NCBI RefSeq assembly: GCF_000299895.1 | Contig: NZ_AMRG01000003.1 | Coordinates: 178,118-242,117, forward strand | Length of the DNA stretch: 64,000 bases | Source: Idiomarina xiamenensis 10-D-4 | GTDB taxonomy: Bacteria > Pseudomonadota > Gammaproteobacteria > Enterobacterales > Alteromonadaceae | Reading direction: 5' to 3' | Shown: in pieces, positions 58,352 to 64,000 of the stretch | Layout of the letters: each line of letters opens with the position of its first letter | Position numbering within the stretch: position 1 is the stretch's first letter | Program-made: the position numbers and the translations under genes | The notes under the pieces: generated by a model | Told to the model about the DNA's origin: nothing | The model's input: only the letters and a program-made list of their open reading frames with translations | Databases searched by the model: none

Positions 58352-59404
58352 TCAATGGCCAAACCGCGTCGCGGCAAATTGATTGAGTAATTTGTGCAGG
58401 CAATAACAAGCAAACATTGCCACCACAATGGCGCCCAACGTACTACTAACCCGATAGAGTCCGCTAAAGACTAAGTCGCTGCTAGGACTCAGGTATTGTC
58501 CGAACAAAATACCTAATGTGGTTAACGCGCCAAAGCCGATACCCGCACCGCTGGCTTCGCGAATATGTAGCTTGGAAAAAATCAGCGTACCGAACATGAA
58601 TAACGGCAAAATGAGTAATAGGTTGTCGTACCAATCATACAACACCAACTGCACTAATAAACCATAGGCAACGCCTAAAATCGTCCCCATCGCGCGCCTT
58701 CTGGCGTAGATTAAGGCACCATTCCAGTGCATCGGAAACAACACCAAAATGGTGGTCGCCTGAGCCGACATGGAATCGCGTAAATCCAATATTTGAAAGG
58801 CCAGAAATGACAGTGTTGCGACACCGGCGCCAAGCAACGACTCGTGCCGGATGCGATGCTTTTCTTTACCTTGCACGGGCGCTGGCGGTGGCTGCCGTGG
58901 TTCAACGTCGGGAATAAACACCGTCAACATATAAGCGATAACGATAGAGAGCAAGGTTGCCACCAAGTTGCTGGCAATCAGCTGATTCACATCGGTATCG
59001 GGGTAGCTGGCAAAATGCAGCATGATACTGAGCATTAGCACGCCGTTAGCGCCGAATAAAAATAACGGCCCGCGCGCCATGCAACGAAAGCGATATAAAA
59101 ATAGGCCAAAGGCAACGATGGTCATAGCGACGGGTTGCCCCCCGAGTAAGCCGCCGATGATGCCCACCTCTAATGCGCACATCACCCCCGCCGCAAGCAA
59201 CTGCCTTGCCGCATGGCCGTTCATCACCGGTACCAATCCCAATAACAGCATCGGCAGTACGGTAAAAAATACACCGTAACTCCAGCCAAATACCTTAGCG
59301 AAGCAAAAACCGACACTGGCACCCACGGTAATGCGTAGGCATTGGCGTAGATCGTTATTGCTCATTGATTGTCGCAGCATCTCGCTCATGGCCTCGTTAC
59401 CCAC
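58352..59404 (-). CDS. DUF2955/FUSC-like inner-membrane transport protein
   Basis: 350 residues with about ten membrane segments in two sets (about 20-165 and 195-340), separated by a short cytoplasmic part (VEPRQPPPAPVQGKEKHRI). DUF2955 proteins are relatives of the FUSC/AaeB transporters that pump aromatic acids and other small molecules with an HlyD-type partner. It starts directly after the HlyD gene (no gap), on a GTG; an ATG five codons later is an alternative. Substrate unknown. Confidence 0.85.
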   Translation of the reverse strand: MGNEAMSEMLRQSMSNNDLRQCLRITVGASVGFCFAKVFGWSYGVFFTVLPMLLLGLVPVMNGHAARQLLAAGVMCALEVGIIGGLLGGQPVAMTIVAFGLFLYRFRCMARGPLFLFGANGVLMLSIMLHFASYPDTDVNQLIASNLVATLLSIVIAYMLTVFIPDVEPRQPPPAPVQGKEKHRIRHESLLGAGVATLSFLAFQILDLRDSMSAQATTILVLFPMHWNGALIYARRRAMGTILGVAYGLLVQLVLYDWYDNLLLILPLFMFGTLIFSKLHIREASGAGIGFGALTTLGILFGQYLSPSSDLVFSGLYRVSSTLGAIVVAMFACYCLHKLLNQFAATRFGH

Positions 59405-60466
59405 TTAATAAATGTAATGTAACCAGCCCATGACATGAATTTGCGCGCTGGCCAATGCCGCTAACAAACCATTGTCGGGCACCAATTGTACGGTGGCTTT
59501 TGAGCCCGCCGCTAAGCGCGTTTGCGGTGCTTGCTGTAGGGTAAGGTGGACACGCAAACGCTGGGCGTCACGAACCCAGCGGTTAGACTGTACCGGGTTA
59601 GCTAAACTGCCGTTGGCACTCAGTTGGCCAGCACCAACGCCAGCATCGATGCTGCTGACTTCGGCTTCGTAAACCACTCCAGGCTGGCTATCAAATACCA
59701 ATAATGCACGCTGTCCGGGTTGCACTTGGCGTAAGTTTTTCTCGCGGAAGTCAGCGACGATATCAATGTCGTTCGCTACCAACGCCATCACCGGCGTACC
59801 CGCACGGGCATAAGCACCAGGGCGTAACTGCAGATTACTGACCTGACCCGCATGCTCGGCTTTTACCTGCGTATAAGCCAAGTTTAACTGCGCTTGCGCC
59901 AAGGCGTTCTGCGCCTGTTGTAAACGTAAATTCTGCTCGTCGTCGCGCTCGCCACGCTGCACCTGTAAACCAGCAACGCTCGCTTGCGCGGCACGCACAT
60001 CAGCACGCGCCGCCTGCGCTAAACTTTGGGCTTGATCGAGTTGCTGCTGCGAGGCGCTGCCATCGGCGTAGAGTCCATTGATACGCTTGGCTTCGCGTTG
60101 CTGTTCATCGGCTTTCACTTGCGCTGCGGCTAACGCCGCTTCGGCGGCTTGCACCTGTGCATCAAGTTGTTGGTTCTGGCGTCGCGCTTGTTGCAACGCC
60201 AACTCAGCCTGCTGCACGGCAAGACGATAAGGCTGCGGGTCGAGACGAAATAGCGTATCACCGACTTCGACGTCTTGGTTATTTTGCACCGGCACTTCGC
60301 TCACCGGCCCACTGACTTGCGGTGCCACTTGTGTAACCACGCGCGTGACCATTGCCTGCGGGGTAAGTGGAATAGCGCTGTCGGCCAGCAAAAAGTAACC
60401 AAATAGCAAGATAAAGCCTGCCATAGCGATGCGAACCCAGCGCGCAAACTGCTGATCGGCGCTCAT
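59405..60466 (-). CDS. HlyD/EmrA-type membrane fusion protein
   Basis: About 353 residues from the ATG at 60466, which has AGGAGG close upstream. It has one membrane helix (about 15-33), split biotinyl-lipoyl sequences (QVSGPVSEVPVQNNQDVEVG and the partner half), a long Ala/Gln-rich coiled-coil hairpin (about 85-190) and a beta-barrel end. With the DUF2955 protein it forms a tripartite-type efflux unit; an outer-membrane TolC protein would come from elsewhere. It overlaps the MarR gene by four bases. Confidence 0.92.
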   Translation of the reverse strand: MSADQQFARWVRIAMAGFILLFGYFLLADSAIPLTPQAMVTRVVTQVAPQVSGPVSEVPVQNNQDVEVGDTLFRLDPQPYRLAVQQAELALQQARRQNQQLDAQVQAAEAALAAAQVKADEQQREAKRINGLYADGSASQQQLDQAQSLAQAARADVRAAQASVAGLQVQRGERDDEQNLRLQQAQNALAQAQLNLAYTQVKAEHAGQVSNLQLRPGAYARAGTPVMALVANDIDIVADFREKNLRQVQPGQRALLVFDSQPGVVYEAEVSSIDAGVGAGQLSANGSLANPVQSNRWVRDAQRLRVHLTLQQAPQTRLAAGSKATVQLVPDNGLLAALASAQIHVMGWLHYIY

Positions 60467-60951
60467 TTGTCCTCCTCTGGGGATTGTGATTGCTGCTGCG
60501 CTAGCAGCCAATAATTGGCGTTATTCGAAATGCTATCTAGAACCCGACGCATAACGGTTACATCGGCGTCGCTGACACCTTCAAGTAATTGCTGACGGAT
60601 TTTTAGAATGCGTTGCTCTAGTTGCGCGACGAACGCTTTGCCTTGTTCGGTCAAAAATACCAAACGCGCACGTTTATCGGTCTCACAACCGCGCCGTTCA
60701 ATGAGCTGTTGTTGCTCTAGTTGACCCAAGGTCCGCATGAGCGAAGCCACTTCAATTTCCAACGCTTGCGCTAACTGCTTTTGACTGATGCCGTCGCCCA
60801 ATCGCGCCAATTTCCACAGCGCGCTCCAGCGCGGATAGGTCAGTCCCAACGGCGTCAGTTCGTGGTCAGCGACGGCTTGCCACAAGCGCGCTACCCGGGC
60901 TAAACGCTCGGGTACCGATAACTGCCGTAATATGTGTTCTTGAAAAGACAT
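60463..60951 (-). CDS. MarR-family regulator of the adjacent efflux operon
   Basis: 162 residues with a winged helix-turn-helix (about 45-115): ISQKKLAQALEIE-type helix (here GISQKQLAQALEIEVASLMRTLG) and the wing RRGCETDKRARLVFLTEQG. MarR proteins release DNA when they bind phenolics or similar ligands. It is the first gene of the MarR-HlyD-DUF2955 operon, and a paired inverted-repeat site lies 20-65 bp before its start, consistent with autoregulation of the pump. Confidence 0.92.
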   Translation of the reverse strand: MSFQEHILRQLSVPERLARVARLWQAVADHELTPLGLTYPRWSALWKLARLGDGISQKQLAQALEIEVASLMRTLGQLEQQQLIERRGCETDKRARLVFLTEQGKAFVAQLEQRILKIRQQLLEGVSDADVTVMRRVLDSISNNANYWLLAQQQSQSPEEDK

Positions 60952-60970
60952 GCTAACTGTTTCACCTCAC

Positions 60971-61016
60971 TTACTAAGCATGCTAATTAAAATAGCATTG
61001 TTAGCAAGCTAAGTAA
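60971..61016. promoter_or_regulatory. Paired inverted-repeat operator for the MarR operon
   Basis: TTACTAAGCATGCTAA (60971-60986) and TTAGCAAGCTAAGTAA (61001-61016) are inverted copies of each other matching at 14 of 16 positions, separated by 14 bp. Each is itself nearly palindromic (AGCATGCT; TTAGC-AA-GCTAA), so two MarR dimers could bind. Centres are 26 bp apart. The site lies just upstream of the regulator start. Confidence 0.6.
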
Positions 61017-61040
61017 ATAAGCGTGTTCTTTTCCGGAAAC

Positions 61041-61067
61041 AAAAAACCGACCCTAATGGTCGGTTTT
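61041..61067 (-). terminator. Terminator after the DUF3224 gene
   Basis: AAAACCGACC (61043-61052) pairs with GGTCGGTTTT (61058-61067) around a 5-nt loop. Read on the minus strand it ends in six T. It lies 29 bp after the stop of the gene ending at 61096 and insulates it from the MarR operon. Confidence 0.85.
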
Positions 61068-61095
61068 GTAAACTCTGGTTAACGGCTAAGATCGT

Positions 61096-61503
61096 TTAAG
61101 TCGGTAAGTAGAAGTCAAACTCATAGCGGTGTTGGCCGTTGTCGATAAAGATTTGCATACTACCGCTCAACCCCGCTAATTCACCATCCGCGGAACCCGG
61201 TACCACCTCTAATAAAAGACGATTGCGCTGCTTGTGCAGGGTACCAAAATGCTGCAACACAAATTGTCCCTGACGCCCTAACAGCTGCCCCACCACCTGC
61301 TCCATCGCGACGTACCCGGCCGCTTGCTCACTAGCCATACGAACGCTCAGCATTTCACCTACACTGGTGGCGACTAAGTCTCCCTCATACTGTTTGCTGA
61401 GCAGTTGCCGGGCAAACTGTTGACCGGCATCTGCGGCGCTCTTTACACTCATGCCTAAATCGACTGGCTCCAGGCTAACTTTAAACTGTCCTGCGGCTTG
61501 CAT
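61096..61503 (-). CDS. DUF3224-family protein
   Basis: 135 residues matching the DUF3224 pattern: a start like MQAAGQFKVSLEPVD, the core KQYEGDLVATSVGEML, YVAMEQVVGQLLGRQGQFVLQHFGTL and VVPGSADGELAGLSGSMQIF, and the end HRYEFDFYLP. The family adopts an allene-oxide-cyclase-like small beta-barrel and its function is not established. No signal peptide. It is a single gene with its own terminator, 89 bp from the next gene on the same strand. Confidence 0.85.
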   Translation of the reverse strand: MQAAGQFKVSLEPVDLGMSVKSAADAGQQFARQLLSKQYEGDLVATSVGEMLSVRMASEQAAGYVAMEQVVGQLLGRQGQFVLQHFGTLHKQRNRLLLEVVPGSADGELAGLSGSMQIFIDNGQHRYEFDFYLPT

Positions 61504-61592
61504 TTAACGCTCCTCGACATACACGACTACAGCGAAGTCTATTACCTGATAACTTGCACCAGTTTTGCGCAGTTGTCGATAGCGGTTAACGC

Positions 61593-61991
61593 CTAAGCCG
61601 AGTCGTTGGACTTTGCTAACAGCGCTTTCAGTTCGATTTCTTGCTTGCCCTTAGCCATCGCCATTAAAAATGCTTTAAACGATAAGCCACTGATCCAACT
61701 GGTGACGGTGATAGTGGCAAACGTCGCGATAAACCAGTCCACTAGCCCATAACCGCTATGTACTAAGCGCGGCTGTAGCAGCACCGTGGCAGCAATCACC
61801 CACCAGTGACTCAAACAATAAAAGCACTGAAACAAATGACCAACCTGCGGGTGAACACGTCGCATCAGGTTTCGCCATGGCGCAAAGATCTCAGTTTGCG
61901 TCATGGTTAATGACACACTAGACGCTGCCAACGCGATGACCACGCAAACGGCGATATTGTTAACAATATCTGCACTAAAGAATTCGTTCAT
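61593..61991 (-). CDS. Small membrane protein, DUF1360-like
   Basis: About 132 residues from the ATG at 61991, chosen for GAGG 7 bp upstream rather than an in-frame ATG at 62045. There are three or so hydrophobic segments (about 10-30, 62-80 and 85-110), with the Cys pair FQCFYCLSHWW and the stretch ATFATITVTSWISG. This resembles DUF1360 proteins, whose role is unknown. It lies 143 bp from the Rrf2 gene on the same strand and may be its target; that is inference. Confidence 0.65.
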   Translation of the reverse strand: MNEFFSADIVNNIAVCVVIALAASSVSLTMTQTEIFAPWRNLMRRVHPQVGHLFQCFYCLSHWWVIAATVLLQPRLVHSGYGLVDWFIATFATITVTSWISGLSFKAFLMAMAKGKQEIELKALLAKSNDSA

Positions 61992-62134
61992 AACAGACCT
62001 CGTAGAATCGATGAAATCGTATTCATGAAACTTTAAAAGCATCATGTAACAATAAAAGTATCATTTGTTCGATTAATAATCTAGCCTTTGCTGCATCTTT
62101 TGGGCAGCAAGGTCGGTGTTAGGCTGACAACGAT

Positions 62135-62560
62135 TTAGGTGGGATAGCGGCGACTAAACTGCTGAGCAAGATCGCCCAACGAGACACTTTGTAAACGCTT
62201 TATCAGTCGTCTTTCCGCATCACTTAAGGCTTCGCCGATAGCGTCGTTAACCACGCGTTCGACCAGACAATCGGGATGGCTATGATCAAAGCCAATGGTG
62301 AAGATTTTTTCGGTGCCGACCGCTTGATAGATATCGTACAGTGAGACCTGATTTAAGTCACAAGCGATACGCCAACCACCGCCGTGTCCCTTTTCGGACT
62401 GCACATAACCGGCACGGCGCAAACCGCCCATCGTACGGCGGACCACCGCAGCATTGGTACTGAGCATGGTGGCAATTTGTTGCGAGGTTTTCGGTTGCTG
62501 GTCGCGCGCCATATGTAATAGCACGTGCAACATACGCGACAAACGACTGTCGGTTCTCAC
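62135..62560 (-). CDS. Rrf2-family transcriptional regulator without cluster-type Cys triad
   Basis: 141 residues. The winged helix-turn-helix (about 5-65: SQQIATMLSTNAAVVRRTMGGLRRAGYV) and the following GHGGGWRIACDLNQVSLYDIYQAV block are typical of Rrf2 proteins. The three clustered Cys that hold Fe-S in IscR and NsrR are missing; only a Cys in HPDCLVE near the usual place and one in IACDL remain, as in YwnA-like Rrf2 proteins. A redox or disulphide signal is possible. Its start faces the divergent 2H-protein gene, 189 bp away. Confidence 0.9.
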   Translation of the reverse strand: MRTDSRLSRMLHVLLHMARDQQPKTSQQIATMLSTNAAVVRRTMGGLRRAGYVQSEKGHGGGWRIACDLNQVSLYDIYQAVGTEKIFTIGFDHSHPDCLVERVVNDAIGEALSDAERRLIKRLQSVSLGDLAQQFSRRYPT

Positions 62561-62749
62561 TCAGGTGTCCTTAGGGCGCGTATCAGCGCGTAGATGTATC
62601 AATGTAGGTTACGTGAGTGTATAAAACGCTAACGACAACTACAACCATCGGCCAAGCTGGCCCCTTAGAGAGCGTCGTTGGCGCTGGCAATGTCGATTGA
62701 TTGCGTTAGAATCGGCGTTGGAGCAAGGATTTTAGCTAGGAGCCAACGT

Positions 62750-63421
62750 ATGTCTCGCCTGTTTGTCGTGTTATTTATACTGTTAGCGTTGCCAGTCAAT
62801 GCTGCAGATAGCCGCAGTATTAACGTCTTCGCCATTCCCTCGGCAGCGCTGGAGCAAGTGGTTGCGGACACCAGTAAACAGTTACAAGCAAACGGTATCA
62901 GTAGCTTTTATGCACAGGGTTTACCGGTACACGCCACTCTCTATCTCACCGACTACCCACTGACAGCAATCAATGACATTAAGCAACGTGTCGAGCATAT
63001 CGCACAGCACCAGCAGCCGTTTGTCTTAACGGCGCACGGTTTTAGCGTCAGCCCGAGTAATTGGGCGTTTATCGACTTAAACACCTCAAACGACTTGCAG
63101 CGACTGGCCGATGAAGTGACCGTGGCGCTTGCGCCACTGCGTGACAGCGATAGCGAATTACCTGGCTGGGTAAAGCACTACCCCAACAAAATTGCGGCCT
63201 TTGAACGCTATGGTAGTCCCAACGTGTTTCAAAATTACGATCCACACTTGACCTTGCTCGCCAACGAAGCCAGCCCCAAGCTGGCAGAAGTTGCACAGCG
63301 TTTACAGCAACAGCCACCGCATGCAGACGGTGAGATCATTGGCATCGGCATCGCCATTAGTGACGCGCAAGGCCAATTAGCAGAGGTGGTCGCGCGCTAT
63401 TATTTTGCTGAGTATAAATAG
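62750..63421 (+). CDS. Exported 2H-phosphoesterase-like protein
   Basis: 223 residues from the ATG at 62750, which has TAGGAG upstream and yields a signal peptide (MSRLFVVLFILLALPVNA); an in-frame ATG at 62678 would spoil it. The mature part resembles the 2H phosphoesterase/RNA-ligase-like fold, with two His-x-Thr motifs, HATLYLTD (about 80) and HLTLLAN (about 175), placed in the two lobes. Known 2H enzymes act on 2',5' or cyclic phosphodiesters in the cytosol, so an exported one is unusual; its substrate is unknown. It is divergent from the Rrf2 gene. Confidence 0.8.
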   Translation: MSRLFVVLFILLALPVNAADSRSINVFAIPSAALEQVVADTSKQLQANGISSFYAQGLPVHATLYLTDYPLTAINDIKQRVEHIAQHQQPFVLTAHGFSVSPSNWAFIDLNTSNDLQRLADEVTVALAPLRDSDSELPGWVKHYPNKIAAFERYGSPNVFQNYDPHLTLLANEASPKLAEVAQRLQQQPPHADGEIIGIGIAISDAQGQLAEVVARYYFAEYK

Positions 63422-63567
63422 CTAGGTAATCAGTTTTTCCACTCACAGTGATAGCGTGATATAGCTGCAAATTAGCGTTTAAAGGCTGTAAACCGTACGC
63501 CGAATATCGTCTTTCAATCGGTGATTCAACCCAATCACTTTACTATTGAGCCTTTTGTGAAGTTAAT

Positions 63568-63593
63568 AAAAAAGCCCCGTAGTTGGGGCTTTT
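63568..63593 (-). terminator. Rho-independent terminator of ssb
   Basis: AAAAGCCCC (63570-63578) pairs with GGGGCTTTT (63585-63593) around a 6-nt loop. On the minus strand it ends in six T. It lies 38 bp after the ssb stop. Confidence 0.88.
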
Positions 63594-63630
63594 GGAAAGC
63601 GGTTGCTGTTGCCTTGCTAAGTGTTCAGCG

Positions 63631-64000
63631 TTAGAACGGAATATCATCATCAAAGTCGCCATCCGGCGAGAATGGCTCGGGCTCGGGCATGTTATTTTGT
63701 TGCGCTGGGCGTTGTTGTTGCTGACCACCGAAACCGCCGCCCTGTTGTGGCGCGTTGTTTTGGCTAAAGCCGCCTTGGCTGTTGCTGCTAGCGGCTGGGC
63801 GTTGTTGTCCACCGCCTTGGTTATAACCGCCGCCCTGTTGGCCGCCGAAGCCACCTGACTGCCCTTGCGATTGACCACCAGCAAAGCCGCCACCTTGTTG
63901 ACCGCCACCCATGCGCGAATCGAGCATTTGCATCTCGTTGATGACGATTTCGGTGGTGTAACGTTCAACACCGTCTTGGCCTTGCCATTTGCGTGTTTGC
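63631..64000 (-). CDS. ssb: Single-stranded DNA-binding protein (5' part outside window)
   Basis: The last about 122 residues of SSB. The visible OB-fold end reads [19 protein letters not shown], followed by a Gly/Gln/Pro-rich linker ([16 protein letters not shown] and on) and the acidic C-terminal tip FDDDIPF, which recruits DNA-repair and replication proteins. The start lies beyond the window. It is on the minus strand with a terminator downstream. In Vibrio ssb lies next to the MSHA locus; here about 12 kb of other genes lies between. Confidence 0.96.
   Translation of the reverse strand, partial: QTRKWQGQDGVERYTTEIVINEMQMLDSRMGGGQQGGGFAGGQSQGQSGGFGGQQGGGYNQGGGQQRPAASSNSQGGFSQNNAPQQGGGFGGQQQQRPAQQNNMPEPEPFSPDGDFDDDIPF

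Noticed and set aside
63521..63538. Hairpin GTGATT/AATCAC after the 2H-protein gene as its terminator
   Set aside because: The stem has six base pairs, is AT-rich, lies 100 bp after the stop and is followed by only three T.

Overview
The window is a dense chromosomal segment from a Gram-negative gammaproteobacterium. The evidence is lipopolysaccharide transport (Lpt), Mla lipid transport, Kdo synthesis, an outer-membrane phospholipase, a complete MSHA type IV pilus locus and the rpoN-hpf-ptsN-rapZ-npr cluster. Gene order resembles what I recall of Vibrio/Shewanella-type genomes: MSHA locus, then mreBCD-maf-rng-yhdP-nitrilase-tldD-yjgA-pmbA. The species cannot be fixed from the sequence alone. 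I saw no tRNA, rRNA, CRISPR array, insertion sequence or prophage. No gap between genes exceeds about 230 bp.

Layout. 1-3.7 kb: zapE (cut by the window edge), zapG and two HtrA proteases; the degQ-like gene carries a frameshift in its second PDZ domain, and degS follows. 3.7-8.4 kb, minus strand: mlaFEDCB-ibaG-murA, moving phospholipid across the periplasm and starting peptidoglycan precursor synthesis. 8.4-9.3 kb: a TetR regulator with a possible operator. 9.3-17.5 kb, plus strand: kdsD-kdsC-lptC-lptA-lptB-rpoN-hpf-ptsN-rapZ-npr, then mgtE. 17.5-22.6 kb: a periplasmic glutathione peroxidase, the TldD/PmbA (TldE) protease pair, yjgA (darP) and a nitrilase-family hydrolase. 22.5-31.2 kb, minus strand: yhdP, rng, maf, mreD, mreC, mreB (shape, lipid transport, RNA processing). 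31.3-33.2 kb: a large exported coiled-coil/PEGA/SUMF1-fold protein between mreB and the pilus locus.

33.4-51.5 kb is the MSHA pilus locus on the minus strand. mshI, a PilN-like gene, mshJ, mshK, mshL, mshM, mshN, mshE, mshG and mshF encode the inner-membrane platform, secretin and motor. mshB, mshA, mshC, mshD, mshO, mshP and mshQ encode pilins, minor pilins and a very large lectin-like surface protein. A good sigma-70-type promoter lies just before mshB and splits the locus into a machinery unit and a pilin unit. MshE carries the tandem MshEN motif known to bind c-di-GMP. An mshH (csrD) gene is not present next to mshI.

51.7-64 kb is a more variable neighbourhood: an OMPLA-like phospholipase with an altered catalytic triad, a CHASE3-type chemoreceptor, pyrC, tdk, an atypical adenosine deaminase, two small genes of unknown function (one with its ribosome-binding site inside a hairpin), a MarR-controlled efflux operon (MarR-HlyD-DUF2955) with a clear inverted-repeat operator, a DUF3224 protein, a small membrane protein, an Rrf2 regulator, an exported 2H-phosphoesterase-like protein, and the 3' part of ssb.

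Most of the window is conserved envelope and housekeeping biology. The observations most worth following are the MshQ and SUMF1/PEGA proteins at the pilus-MreB junction, the degQ frameshift, the exported 2H protein, the altered OMPLA and adenosine deaminase active sites, and the regulatory hairpins and operators in the 56-61 kb region.
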